From Leptasterias polaris (lineage: Eukaryota > Echinodermata > Asteroidea > Forcipulatida > Asteriidae), in the NCBI GenBank assembly GCA_037783415.1, contig JAZGTN010000163.1, positions 1,426,001-1,490,000 of the forward strand: a DNA stretch of 64,000 nucleotides, in the 5' to 3' direction. The position numbers and the translations under genes were made by a program. The notes below the pieces were generated by a model that was not told the origin of the DNA, made no database searches, and was given only the letters and a program-made list of their open reading frames with translations. Positions 11,850-22,295 of the stretch are shown here, piece by piece (positions within the stretch are counted from its first letter, which is position 1; each line of letters begins with the position of its first letter).

Positions 11850-12171
11850 AGAAACAACTCATGTACAGCTCATCATAAAGATCATTCCGTTCAGGAATAC
11901 CACACTGCCCAGGACCATTCACAAAAGAAGCGCTTGCAACCTTCCTCTTCCAATCTTCATACTGACTGAGACAAGTGGCATCCTCACAGCCACCCACAAA
12001 GGTCTTGAAGCTGATTGAGACACAGTCGAGGCAAGACGACAGGACGGGGAACATTGTGGGATTTGTTAAGACATTATCCGTGAATTCTATGCTAAGTAAA
12101 ATCTCTTCATTTGGCGTGACGAGAAGGGGCACACGCAACTCCAATTCCACTGTCGATCCTATTTGATGCAC
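11850..12171 (-). CDS. Host exon: Cys-containing extracellular segment
   Basis: A 322-nt exon: acceptor TTATTCAAACAG before 12171, donor GTAAGTATTC after 11850. The open frame begins exactly on a codon (VHQIGSTVELELRV) and ends one base into a codon, matching the Ig-like exon downstream. The product is about 107 residues: a beta-rich Leu/Val/Glu segment, then a Cys-rich part with six cysteines (SSCLDC, GGCEDATCLSQ, GPGQCGIPE, MSCF). I do not recognise the family; extracellular disulphide-bonded sequence is an inference from the cysteines and neighbours. It is flanked upstream by the ~16.5 kb intron that holds the gypsy/DIRS nest. Confidence 0.72.
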
Positions 12172-12344
12172 CTGTTTGAATAAGAGGGAAAGTAACATTT
12201 AACCACTTATCCGCAAATAATTTGGGGACAGACCTATGACGGAAACTTTTTAATGCCCAGAACAACTTTCGATTTTCCTCAAATTGTTTGCGGCAGACAG
12301 ATGGCTGGCACCTCACATGACACGCATAAGTTCAACTTCAAACA

Positions 12345-13394
12345 TGTAACGGACAGTGCATGTTAGTAAGGAGCATGCGCGAGCTGATCGTGGGTTTTGC
12401 AACGATCTGCACATGCGTTGGCTTGCGGGGCATGCTGGTACATGTGGACCATGCGTGCGTCGTCAGTCGCTGAGAGAGAATCCCCCGAATAGACAGGTAT
12501 GTTCTTTGCTCTGATTATTACACCGTGTTATTTGCTTGTGCAATCTGCGCTAGCGTGTGGTTGATTGCGAGGTACATGCAAGCGAGTTATAGGTCTCACA
12601 GATTAACTGAAGCTGTGTGTTGGTTGATCGTGAGAATATCTCTGTGTGAGAGGATTGACGAAAGCTGAGTGCTTGTCGATCTTTTTGTGGTAGCAGTCCG
12701 TCGCTGAGTTGACCAACGCTCGTCGTGTGGTTGACCGGCAAGATTGTTGTTCAGGGTATTGGGCTGTGTGTGTGAAGCCGTATATCTCAGGGGGCGCGCG
12801 TGAGTTGAAGTGGGAAAGACTGTGCTGTGTGCTGGTCTACTTCTCCTCTACAGGTCGGCTGCGGGACTCGTGTGGGTGACTGTGCTTTGTGCTTTAGTAA
12901 ACCCCACTGTTTGGTTGATATAGCTGGGCTATTTTACACGTGGTTGACATTGCGGTGTGCTTGTTAGCGCATATTGCATTGACCTCTACTAAAGTGGTTG
13001 ACTAGTGGATTTGTAGTGCTGCTTAGGCACGAAACTCACGGGTAAAAGTTGAGTAGAACGTGGGTGTTTTTAGCAAGTAACCAGTATTTCATTATTTGAT
13101 GTACTTGATATCTGTATTATTCATTGAGTGTGGTTGACATTGAAGAGGTTGGCAATTAAACCACATGGCTGATGTTTGTTGTTCATAAACCTATTGTTCA
13201 ACTGTGTATTATTTAGGGAATTATGTGTACTCTGACAGAGAGGTTTGCAATCATTTATAATCGGGCGGTATACTTCCTCCCAAAAGAATCTCGCCACTCA
13301 GCCTTAAGTCCGCTTAGTGACTTTAACTTGAGCTAGCAAGGGAAAGGGTCCGAGTTAATAATCACAGACTGGAAAACGGTCTGCGCCCGCCACA
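12345..13394 (+). repeat. 5' LTR of gypsy element
   Basis: About 1050 bp, TGTAACGGACAG...GCCCGCCACA. It is collinear with the split 3' LTR at high identity, with one visible 19-bp length difference (the 3' LTR has an extra segment near 18509-18527). It is unusually rich in GTTGAC/GTTGAT motifs (for example at 12709, 12731, 12944, 12998, 13132). Promoter and polyadenylation functions are expected for an LTR; I did not identify a convincing TATA box. Confidence 0.92.
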
Positions 13395-13396
13395 AA

Positions 13397-13414
13397 TGGT
13401 GTCAGAAGTGGGAT
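13397..13414 (+). other. Primer binding site, tRNA-Leu type
   Basis: The 18 bases TGGTGTCAGAAGTGGGAT start two bases after the 5' LTR. They are complementary to the 3' end of animal tRNA-Leu (acceptor ...ATCCCACTTCTGACA plus CCA), from general knowledge of that tRNA. This is the expected position for minus-strand priming. Confidence 0.82.
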
Positions 13415-13689
13415 AATTATAATTGATTAAGTTAAACTCTCTGTTGAAATTAATCCTCCTCTATCCAGGGGAAAGGAGATAGTACACAGGTTCAATAATT
13501 GGCAATGCGATTGTGAATTGTTGTTGTGCTGTTGGTGATTTCAGTTTTCGTTGGGTTGACTCTGGTATTGGTGGTTGTGTATTTTGGAAGTGGACATTTG
13601 TTGTGTGTGGAGTGAAATCCAACAACAGAGACGTGGTACTCGTTGGTTGGCATACACACGGGGTACTGCTGAGAGAGAGAGACAGCAGT

Positions 13690-15257
13690 ATGAGTGTGGG
13701 GTCAAAGTTTACCATGGACCCTTCGGGTACAGAGTCTGAGTTACAGAAACTCCGCATGGATTACCAAATCCTGCAACTGGAAAAAGAACTTGTTGCGAAG
13801 AAATTAGAGGCGTCCATGAACGGAATGCCTAAGGAAAACATGCCTTATGAAGGAAGGCGTGTGAGGCAGAGTGTGGACTCTGAGGTGGAATTGCTGGTGA
13901 CGAAAGAGACAGCAGGGTATGCCTCTTGTCCACCGGTTGACTGGTGGAGTGCGAACTTGAAGGAACCAGAAATGGATCCCATGTCGGGAAGGGTTGGCAT
14001 TGTGGGTAGTACACCTCTGCGGGGCGGAAGTGCGGCGAAATTTTCCCCAACTGAGTTAACCCCCATCGCCAAAGAGCCCCCACATCCCTTCCAGTTGACT
14101 AATGGGCACTGTTCTTGTCGGGACAAAGTGTCGCCGAACAGAGTTCAAAAAGCCGAAACCCATTTTTGGAAGAAGGGGAAATGGCCCCGAAAAAATCAAG
14201 CAGCGAACTGCTAAGCTGTGCTACCCACCCAGTGGAAGTAAAACAAAGCAGCAGTTCGGCTGTGAAGGACCACACTTCAGTAAGGCCCCAGCCACTGAAG
14301 AGTGAAGTCCCGGCTGAAAGTGACACGGGTCAGAAGGACCTTTTGGAGCGAATAAAAATGCGTCGCCCGAACATAGTCCCTGATCGCTATAATGGCAAGG
14401 TTCTCTGGAAGGAGTATTACTGCCATTTTGAATCGTGTCGTGAAGTGAACGGTTGGACTGATGAACAAGCTGCAAAGTATCTGACTGCAGGCTTGCAGGG
14501 GAACGCCCTACGAATGTTGGGCGAATCAGGACAAAAGCACACTTATAGTGCACTTGTCAAACTATTGTAGAGACGTTTTGGGTCAGGTAGGCAGAGTGAG
14601 AACTACCTAGTTGAATTGAGACATAGGCGGCAAGGTCCGAAGGAGTCGCTGCAGGAACTGGGTCAAGCGATCTATGAGTTGACGGCACAAGCATACCCTG
14701 AAATTCAGGAAGATGCACGTGACCGGTTGGCTAGAAATCACTTTGTAGATGCAGTGGATAGTCATTCGATGCGGGAGGGCATAAATAGAGCCCGTCCGAA
14801 GAACTTGGACGAAGCCATCCAAGCGGCCTTGGAGACTGCTAATTTTGAGAGCGTTGAACTGCAAAGATTGGTAGACCGAAGGCCCGCTAAATTAGCAAGG
14901 GCTTTGGACTCTAGTGTGGAGATGAGGCTTGGTTCATTAGAGGCCCATCTTAGTGAGCAGGCTCAGAGCTTGAAATCTTTGGCAGAATTTTGTTAAAACT
15001 TGTCAGGTCAGAAGGCCTGTGAGTCAGTTCAACAAAGGGACGTGCCCACAGACCAAGTGCACAAGTCCCCATCAGGTCCAACTGGTGGCCGGAAGTGCTA
15101 TAATTGTGGGTTGGAGGGGCATTTCGCACGAGAGTGCAAGAAGCCCCGAAAAAAGAAGACCCAGATGTCGGGAAACGCCAATCAGGCTCCTGCAGGATGC
15201 CCAGTCAGACTGGATGTACAAGAGGGTCCAAACGCCAACATGACAATGACGACATAG
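13690..15257 (+). pseudogene. gypsy gag, frameshifted with two in-frame stops
   Basis: Likely start is the ATG at 13690. The N-terminal part (13690 to about 14110) has a heptad-like stretch (LRMDYQILQLEKELVAKKLE). Reading then shifts frame near 14110-14130 and continues to 15257, broken by stops at about 14568 and 14994. The middle part has the gag capsid pattern (ERIKMRRPNIVPDRYNG, WKEYYCHFESC, LQGNALRMLG, LQELGQAIYELTAQAYP). A CCHC zinc knuckle, CYNCGLEGHFARECKK, lies at about 15096-15143 and is the nucleocapsid-type RNA-binding motif. The frame ends a short distance into the protease reading frame. The coding breaks mean no functional Gag is made. Confidence 0.88.
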
Positions 15258-15258
15258 A

Positions 15259-16069
15259 GGAGAAGTTTAAGCATGGGTATGGGCAGAGGGAAGTTACTCT
15301 GCCCGGACCTGGGGTTACTCCCCGCATGGGTATGTTTGTGGAAGGGTCGGTAAGGGCTACCAAGTGTCGATTTTTAATCGATACAGGGTCCACCGATACA
15401 TTGATAAGTAGTTCAATCTATTACGAAATACCCAAGGAGAAAAGACCCGTCTTGGAGACGGATGGTGTGGTTGTTAGACAGGTTGATGGTAGTCGTATTC
15501 CCACACTGGGGAAGGCACCTGTGGAAGTGCAAGTTGGTAGGACAACGCACATGGTGAAGGCAATTTTCACAGAAATGAAATACCCAGGCATCCTGGGGAT
15601 GGACTTTCTACTGCCCACTGGTGGAACACTAGATTTCCAGTCGAAGGAATGGAGACTCAATGGTGAGCGAATAAAGTGCACTGGCAAGGCTGGTGAATCC
15701 TTCATTGGGCGTGTGGTAGTTTTAAGAACTACAGTGATTCCATCAGGCCATGAGGCTGTTGTCCCGGGCATTATTGCTCGAAGGAAGGCTGCTTTGGCAG
15801 GTCCGACCATGGTTGAACCTATTGAGGGTGGCGGTGAGTTGGCACAGAAGGGCTTGGTACTGGCCAGGTCCCTGGTAGATGGCGAGTCGGAAGTTATTCC
15901 ATTAAGGGTGTTCAACCCTGGGAGGGGAGAGAAGGTGGCCCGTGAGGGGACCACTGTGGGAACCCTCTCTGAAGTTGAGGCCGACTCTGGGTGTGCAGAA
16001 TTAGCATCTCCACCGAGTGCAGTGAATACTCTCCCTGCACACTTGCACGACTTATACGAGAGGGGGTAA
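15259..16069 (+). pseudogene. gypsy pol: aspartic protease region
   Basis: The frame 15104-16069 carries a retropepsin. The active-site motif LIDTGSTDTLI is at about 15374-15406, with a C-terminal ILGMDFLL flap/dimer motif near 15589-15612. It is in a different frame from gag, so expression would need frameshifting or it reflects decay. The sequence after the protease (to 16069) resembles the gypsy linker before RT. A stop at 16067 and a further frameshift separate it from RT. Confidence 0.88.
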
Positions 16070-16070
16070 G

Positions 16071-16980
16071 GCCAACCTTGAGGCTAAGTACCACAGTGAG
16101 GTTCAGAAGTGCTTGCATGACTATCAGGATATGTTCTCAAGGGGAGAGCATGACATTGGCAAAACCAATATTGTTGAACACCAAATTAAGACGGGAAGTG
16201 CCAGGCCAGTCAAAGAACGGCCAAGGAGGTACCCCCACTGCAATCAGCAAGAAATCCAGCGACAGGTGGCAGATCTCGAGAAGAGAGGTGTTATTGAGCC
16301 CTCAGACAGTCCGTGGGCTGCAAATGTTGTTTTGGTTCGGAAAAAGGATGGGACTCAGCGTTTCTGTGTGGATTACAGAAAGTTGAACGCAGTCACCATC
16401 AAAGATGCATACCCTGTGCCACGTATCGATGAAACTTTTGACGCTCTGAATGGGGCTAAGTGGTTTACGACACTTGACTTGGCATCAGGGGTATTGGCAA
16501 GTTGCTCTGGATGAGGACGCCAGCCAAAAGTCAACATTTGTTGTGAGGAATGGCTTGTACAAGTGGAAATGCATGCCCTTTGGGTTATGCAATGCCCCGG
16601 CAACGTTTGAACGGCTCATGGAGAAGGTCATGGCTGGGTTGCAGTGGGAGATTTTGTTGGTTTACTTAGACGATGTCATTGTCTTTGGTCGAACAGTAAT
16701 GGAAACTCTACATCGTCTGAGAGTTGTGTTGGACAGATTGCGACATGCAGGACTCAAATTGAAGCCCAGCAAGTGTCACTTGCTTCAAAAGTCAGTGGCT
16801 TATCTGGGGCACATTGTGTCCTCAGAGGGGGTAGCGACGGACCCGGAGAAGGTGAAAGCTGTAGCCGAATGGCCAACTCCGAAGTGTGTAAGAGATGTGA
16901 GAAGCTTTTTGGGCCTCGCCTCTTATTACCGGAAGTTCATTTGTAGGTTTTCGAAATTGCCAGTACGTTGCATGCCTTGA
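16071..16980 (+). pseudogene. gypsy pol: reverse transcriptase, frame-broken
   Basis: Two overlapping frames (16113-16514 and 16450-16980) together contain gypsy RT motifs in order: [41 protein letters not shown], then after a frameshift near 16490 [24 protein letters not shown], and the catalytic YLDDVIVFG at about 16660-16686. The thumb continues with YLGHIVSSEGVATDPEKV and VRSFLGLASYYRKFI. One frameshift interrupts the palm and a second lies near 16965. Confidence 0.92.
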
Positions 16981-17522
16981 CTGAGAAATCAAGGGAGTTT
17001 GCATGGACGGAGTCTTGCCAAGGAGCATTTGATGAGTTGAAGGACAGAATGCAGTCTGCCCCAATCTTGTCATACCCCAATCCAGAAGGTGATTTTGTCT
17101 TGGACACCGATGCCAGTGGAGAGGGCATCGGGGCGGTACTCTCACAGGTCCAAGATGGTGAAGAAAGAGTCCTGGCTTACGCAAGTCGCAAGCTGAGTAG
17201 ACCTGAGCGCAACTATTGCGTGACTCGACGTGAGTTGTTGGCTGTGGTCATGTGTTTGAAGTATTTCAAACAGTATTTGTATGGTCAGAAGGTCAAAGTA
17301 AGAACTGACCATGCTGCATTGCGGTGGGTCCTCAACTTTAAGAACCCGGAGGGTCAGCTGGCTCGATGGTTGGAAGTCATCTCACAGTATGACTTGACGG
17401 TGGAGCATAGACCCGGTAGAAAGCATGGCAACGCTGATGGGTTGTCTCGGAGACAGTGCAAGCAGTGCGGCCGACAAGAGATGACCAATAATGAGCAGCC
17501 AAGTGGTGAAAACCCGGGGTAA
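16968..17522 (+). pseudogene. gypsy pol: RNase H
   Basis: Contains the RNase H motifs DTDASGEGIGAVLSQ, YASRKLSRPERNY, TRRELLAVV and RTDHAALRWVLNFKNPEGQLARW in the gypsy order (carboxylates D, E, D visible), then HRPGRKHGNADGLSRRQC. It is out of frame with the RT upstream and ends at a stop at 17520. It is a remnant of the same pol polyprotein. Confidence 0.9.
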
Positions 17523-17681
17523 AACCTAAGGGTGAGGAGTTGATTGTAAGGGGTCTGGAGGCCAGACCTATCATTTCGAAGGACGATTTGCGAGAGGCAC
17601 AGCTGGGAGACGGGACTATGGGTTGGGTCCTCAAGTCCAAAGAGGATGGTAATAGTCGTCCAGAGTGGAAGACGCAGTCCC
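17523..17681 (+). pseudogene. gypsy integrase leader, truncated
   Basis: A short frame from about 17540 shows the linker that precedes the integrase zinc-binding domain (DLREAQLGDGTMGWVLKSK...RPEWK). It is cut at 17681 by a T tract. The HHCC domain, DDE core and C-terminal domain are absent, so the element cannot encode an integrase. Confidence 0.75.
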
Positions 17682-17860
17682 CTTTTTTTTTTTTTTTTTT
17701 TTTTTCAACCTTATTAACACTATGTTTACCATCTCGTTGTACGTACGGGACATCGCCTCCCTCCGGATTTCCACTCCACCGTGCAGGAACACTCTGACGG
17801 TCTGCTCTCGTACAATGGCCCTGACGATACGCTTGACTGGATTAACCCTTGTTTGATCTA
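17682..17860 (-). mobile_element. Possible antisense retroposed fragment with A tail
   Basis: On the plus strand a run of about 23 T follows directly after the gypsy integrase leader, then about 150 bp of unrelated sequence. On the minus strand this reads as an open stretch (VREQTVRVFLHGGVEIRREA) ending in poly-A, the shape of a retroposed transcript. The parent is unknown. Alternatively, the T tract marks a deletion junction within gypsy. Confidence 0.4.
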
Positions 17861-18485
17861 AACGTTACAGGCTGGGTTTATTGTTGTAATATTGCATAAT
17901 TAATGTTGATTGCTGTATAAGGCTTTCAATGACATATTTGTGATTTGCCAAGTAGGAGAGCTGCCAGTGATTATATTTGAGTCTTGCCACATTTTATTGT
18001 AATCTTTCCAATGTATAAATCAATAGCCTTTTAATCATTATATAAGAAGATCCCGGGTAATCATTGAATCAGTGTGTGTATATTGTGTAATTCTAGAGGA
18101 ACCATTGATTTTGTATTCAAACGATTCTATGCAAGTGTAAACAGTTAAAGATTGTGTATTTTGTATTCCGTAAGCCAAAGAAGTCTGTTCTATTTTTTAT
18201 TTCAGATTAAAGTCGTAGTAAACCACAGTAGGATATACTGTGCATATGTAATGAGGCTTGGAGAGACGGAAAAGTTCCTCTCCAAGTCAACCTCATGGAA
18301 AGTTTGTGAGGTTGACTAGGTTGATGCGGAGAGAAGGTTGACGGACCCTCTCCAAGTCAACCCCATTGTAGGTTACCGTGTGGTTGACCATGTGTTTTAT
18401 GAAAATGTAAATAGATGCACTGTCATTTAATTTTTGTATTGTTAAGCTGTTTGGACTGGGGCAGTCCAAGCTTAGCTCGGGCCTA
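17861..18485 (+). other. gypsy 3' untranslated region with hairpins
   Basis: AT-rich non-coding DNA up to the 3' LTR. It contains GTCAACCTCA (18286-18295) paired with TGAGGTTGAC (18307-18316), two copies of CTCTCCAAGTCAACC (about 18279 and 18348), and a perfect 8-bp stem TTGGACTG-GGG-CAGTCCAA at 18451-18469. I find no clear polypurine tract directly before the LTR. Confidence 0.6.
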
Positions 18486-18764
18486 TGTAACGGACAGTGC
18501 ATGTTGTAAGTTATAAAGTATTTAGTAAGGAGCATGCGCGAGCTGATCGTGGGTTTTGCAACGATCTACACATGCGTTGGCTTGCGGGGCATGCTGGTAC
18601 ATGTTGGACCATGCGTGCGTCGTCAGTCGCCGAGAGAGAATCCCCCGAATAGACAGGTACGTTCTTTGCTCTGATTATTACACAGTGTTATTTGCTTGTG
18701 CAATCTGCGCTAGCGTGTGGCTGGTTGCGAGGTACATGCAAGCGAGTTATAGGTCTCACAGATT
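18486..18764 (+). repeat. 3' LTR of gypsy, left part
   Basis: Matches the first ~260 bp of the 5' LTR (TGTAACGGACAG onward) with a 19-bp insertion. It stops at CTCACAGATT, where the DIRS element begins; the LTR resumes at 24485 with AACTGAAGC. Confidence 0.95.
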
Positions 18765-18953
18765 CCCCCAAATCAAAGGTGATTTGGGAGTCCGCGAAGG
18801 GACGATACTTACCTGTTAAACCTACAATTGCATATTTGCCCTAGCCATAGGCTTTCACTAGATTCTTTTTTACCACACCACAACAGCGCCCTCAAGAGCC
18901 CATACATTCCCTATCCTGGCCCCATGTGTTGGATAACTCGACCTCTTTTTCTC
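18765..18953 (-). repeat. DIRS 3' inverted terminal repeat with outer end
   Basis: 18809-18953 is the reverse complement of 24320-24464 (145 bp, nearly perfect). The outermost 44 bp (CCCCCAAATC...GACGATAC) are unique to this end but are complemented in the internal region at 19016-19070. They contain the imperfect dyad CCCAAATCA...TGATTTGGG. Confidence 0.93.
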
Positions 18954-19011
18954 GAGGTGTGAGTAAAAAAGACACAGTACAGGCCGAACCTGAGCGGGGA
19001 AGGAGGGAGGG

Positions 19012-19116
19012 AGGTTTAACAGGTAAGTATCGTCCCTTCGCGGACTCCCAAATCACCTTTGATTTGGGGGAGTCCACTTCAGGGACTCCCTTACCTGTTA
19101 AACCTACAATTGCATA
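19012..19116 (-). other. DIRS internal complementary region
   Basis: The left half (19012-19070) is complementary to the outer 59 bp of the 18765 end, and the right half (19071-19116) to the outer end at 24484. The junction GGGGGAGTCC corresponds to joining the two element termini. In DIRS-1 this region is proposed to template the closed-circle intermediate. Confidence 0.93.
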
Positions 19117-19300
19117 GACTGGCACAGAACAGAAGGTGGTGGGCCCCAAGGGTGAGGCATGAAGTAGTAAAACAACCACTCGGAAAAACCGATAGCTATT
19201 TTTATTTGTATATAGTCCCTTCGTGTTCTCTCAAACCATGAAAACAAGAAAGTGAAATGGGACTACTCACCAAGGATTGGAGGCCGGAGGGGAAATCTCG

Positions 19301-20307
19301 TCACTCCTGGAGGGCTGCCGCAGGGGGCTGAGGTACACTCAGAGCAATACGGCCAACTTTTCCTCTGGATGATTGGACATCTCGGAGGTAACATGACATG
19401 AATGTGGAAGGTGTTTTCCAGGCTGCTGCCTGTAAGATATCCTGGAGAGGAACACCTTTAAGAAAGGCCCATGAAGTGGACATGGACCTGGTCTCGTGAG
19501 CATTTATTGGGTGATTATCGGCCATGGGAGAAGGCCAGGAAGCCAACGATGAACGTATCGCTCTAACTATCCAACGGGAGATTGTGTCAGGCGAAACTGC
19601 CCTATATGGGCTGGTAGTAGTAATGAAAAGTTGGGTCACGGGGCCTCTGAATGTTTTAGTGCGGGCAATGTACCACTTCAGAGCCCGAACAGGGCACCAT
19701 AATTTATCCTCAGTAACTGACGAGAACGATTTAATATCTGGAATGAAAATGTCAGGGGGGTGTATGACGGAGACTGGTTCTTTGCTAAGAATGTTATATT
19801 TGGGACGAGGCGAACGCCTCCCGGTTCCCAGCGGATATGACCTGTGTCAATTGATAAGGCATGGATCTCACTCCGTCTCCTACTGGTTGCCGTAGCTATA
19901 AGGAATGCTGTTTTCACAGACAAATCTATAAGTGAGGCACTCGATAGAGGTTCGAACGGGGCCCCAGACAAAGTGTGAAGGACTTGTCCTAAGTCCCAAG
20001 CAGGGATAAGCTTTTTGTTCGAGGGGCGCTCGATGAACATGCCCCGAAGCATTTGGGTTAATGCGTTGTTGTTTGAGATGAAAGATCCATCTGGGAACCC
20101 AACGTGAACTGCTCCCAGGGCAGAACGATAGCCTCGAATAGTGGCCACTGTGAGACCCTGATTGAAGAGTTTCATCAGAAAATCACCAATGACTTTTAAA
20201 GGTGCTGAGCAGGGATCAAAAGAGTTGTCCCTGCACCATTTATGGTAATGTTGAAGCCGGCTGTCGTAGGTCCTTCTAGTGGACTTTCGGCGGCCTCTGG
20301 CAGCCAT
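19301..20307 (-). pseudogene. DIRS tyrosine recombinase (one frameshift)
   Basis: Integrates the circular DNA intermediate by strand exchange. The likely start is the ATG at 20307, overlapping the RT frame by about 110 nt. The N-terminal SAM-like DNA-binding part reads STRRTYDSRLQHYHKWCRDN. The catalytic part has the first Arg in ATSRRRSEIHAL, a His-x-x-Arg box (AHETRSMSTSWAF, about 19500-19460), and the nucleophile Tyr in FMSCYLRD (about 19400-19380). A homopolymer C run near 19757 has lost register, so the frame switches between the catalytic Arg and His-x-x-Arg parts. The same frame is open far upstream (to 22194), but that part overlaps RT and shows no recombinase motif. Confidence 0.9.
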
Positions 20308-22295
20308 GGATGCAGCGTCTGATGAAAGGCCTGCTGATCTGAAGGAATGTTGGACAACATCCAACACGTTAAGTGGAGGTTCTCCGACCCCGGGTGGTAG
20401 ATCTTCGACCGGGGTTGGGCTATGAGATCCGCCCGTCGGGGAAGTAAGACTGGGGGATGAATGAGGAGGCGAATGAGCCTCTGAAACCATGCTTGTCGAG
20501 GCCAGAAATGAGCAATGAGGAGCACCCTGCAAGTCTCCGCTTCTATTTTGGCTAATACCCTTGGAATTAGTGAGATCGGGGGGTAAGCATAAGCGTACAT
20601 GTTTTCCCAGTCGATTGAGAGGGCGTCTGATGCCCAAGCCTGAGGATCCCGACTGCGAGCGCAGTATACCGGTAGTTGGTTGTTTAGGGATGATGCGAAT
20701 AGGTCTATGTGAGGACGATCGAACCTCAGGAAGATGGATTGCACCACTGCCTGGTGGAGAGTCCACTCCGTGGGGGTGACCCTGCCTCTGGACAGGGCAT
20801 CCGCCAGGGTGTTTGCTTTCCCTGCAAGGTGGGATGCAGACAGGTGTACATTGTTTGCCAGACACCAGCAGAGGAGGTCCCATGTCTGTACACAAAGGGG
20901 TGGGGACCGAGTCCCCCCTTGTCGATTGATGTAAGAGACGACAGTTGAATTGTCGGACTTGATGAGGACATGTTTTCCCCCCACTTTGGGAGTGAAGTGA
21001 ATCAGGGCTCGATGGACTGCCAGCAACTCGAGAGCATTGATGTGGGACAATCTCTCTACTTGGGACCATGTCCCAGCGGTGGTCTGTGGTCCCATATGTG
21101 CCCCCCACCCTGAGGGGGATGCGTCCGTGGTTAGGGTCACGGAAGGTTGAGGGAGGGGAAAAATTCTGCCGCAGCTGATATTTTCCCGCTGAAGCCACCA
21201 GTTGAGATGTAAGAGAACTTGGGGAAGTATCGGAACCAATAACGACAGAGGGTCTCGTTTTGGACGATACTTGGCAAGAAGATAGAGTTGGATTGGGCGC
21301 ATGCGCATCCTGCACCAGGGAACTAGATCTACTAGGCTTGCCATTAGCCCCAAGAGGCGTAACCAGGCCAAGGCCGGTGCCACTCTTGCAGAGATGAAGA
21401 GGTTTGCACACTCCAGGAGATTGTGAATCCTCTTCTCGGTGGGTGTGGCTATGCCCCGTTGAAGGTCCAGCACAGCCCCGAGAAAAGTTGGGTTCAATGA
21501 AGGTGTCAAATGGGACTTCTTTACATTGATGATGAATCCCAAATCTCTTGTTAAGGAGAGAGTGAGATTCATCGCCCAGTGGGCTTCGGCTTCGGAATTG
21601 CCTACCACGAGCCAATCGTCTAGGTAGACAAAAATTCGCACGTTGTGGACGCGAAGGAGTGCTGCGACAGTTTTTGTCAGTCGCGTGAACACCCTCGGAG
21701 CCGTGGACAGGCCGAAGGGGAGAGAGCGAAACTCGAATGTTGTTCCCCGATACTGGAAGCGGAGGAAATGGCGGTGATGTTCTGACACAAGTACGTGAAG
21801 GTACGCATCCTTCAGGTCCAGTGTTGCACCCCAAGACGGGACTGTGAGGCAATTCAGGACTGTGCGGAGGGACTCCATCCTGAACCGACGTGGTCGAATG
21901 AACTTGTTTAGCGGCCTTAGGTTCAGGATTGGGCGCCATTTTCCGCTGTTTTGTGGAGTGATGAAGAAGGAAGAAACAAACCCTCGGTTCGAGTCCTCCT
22001 TGGTGACACAGTATATTGCCTTTTTTTGAAGTAAGGCAAGAATCTCCGATTCGAGAGCCAAGCGTTGAAACTGATCGGATGGGATCGGCGTAGGCCGAGG
22101 GAGGTACGACGACGGAGGGGTGCTCGTGAATTCTAGTTTGTATCCATGAGCGACAGTATCGAGCACCCATCTGTCGTTGCACAAAAGGGCCCAAGTCTTT
22201 GCGAAAGACTGGAGGCGGCCCCCTACGGGCCCGCAGTAGGGGGCCGCTGAAAGAGAGGCGTCACCGACGCCCTGGCCTACTCCGACCGCTCCCAT
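20196..22295 (-). CDS. DIRS reverse transcriptase / RNase H
   Basis: A 699-codon frame if started at the ATG at 22295, which overlaps the gag-like stop by about 35 nt; the open frame extends further upstream only as a shadow of gag. RT motifs in order: GGRLQSFAKTWALL, EGILxLLQKKAI-type region, KWRPILNLRPLNKFI, ATLDLKDAYLHV, LPFGLSTAPRVFT, and the catalytic YLDDW at 21626-21612, then TFLGAVLDL. RNase H follows with TTDASPSGWGAH (about 21140-21105), an INALELLAVHRALIHF helix, SDNSTVVSYINRQGG and an AGKANTLADALSRG segment. It appears intact. It copies the element RNA and removes the template. The methyltransferase domain of some DIRS elements was not seen. Confidence 0.93.
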   Translation of the reverse strand: MGAVGVGQGVGDASLSAAPYCGPVGGRLQSFAKTWALLCNDRWVLDTVAHGYKLEFTSTPPSSYLPRPTPIPSDQFQRLALESEILALLQKKAIYCVTKEDSNRGFVSSFFITPQNSGKWRPILNLRPLNKFIRPRRFRMESLRTVLNCLTVPSWGATLDLKDAYLHVLVSEHHRHFLRFQYRGTTFEFRSLPFGLSTAPRVFTRLTKTVAALLRVHNVRIFVYLDDWLVVGNSEAEAHWAMNLTLSLTRDLGFIINVKKSHLTPSLNPTFLGAVLDLQRGIATPTEKRIHNLLECANLFISARVAPALAWLRLLGLMASLVDLVPWCRMRMRPIQLYLLAKYRPKRDPLSLLVPILPQVLLHLNWWLQRENISCGRIFPLPQPSVTLTTDASPSGWGAHMGPQTTAGTWSQVERLSHINALELLAVHRALIHFTPKVGGKHVLIKSDNSTVVSYINRQGGTRSPPLCVQTWDLLCWCLANNVHLSASHLAGKANTLADALSRGRVTPTEWTLHQAVVQSIFLRFDRPHIDLFASSLNNQLPVYCARSRDPQAWASDALSIDWENMYAYAYPPISLIPRVLAKIEAETCRVLLIAHFWPRQAWFQRLIRLLIHPPVLLPRRADLIAQPRSKIYHPGSENLHLTCWMLSNIPSDQQAFHQTLHPWLPEAAESPLEGPTTAGFNITINGAGTTLLIPAQHL

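Noticed and set aside
20400..22194. N-terminal two thirds of the long recombinase frame as a separate protein
   Set aside because: It overlaps the RT/RNase H frame, whose motifs are conserved; no motif of its own is visible.
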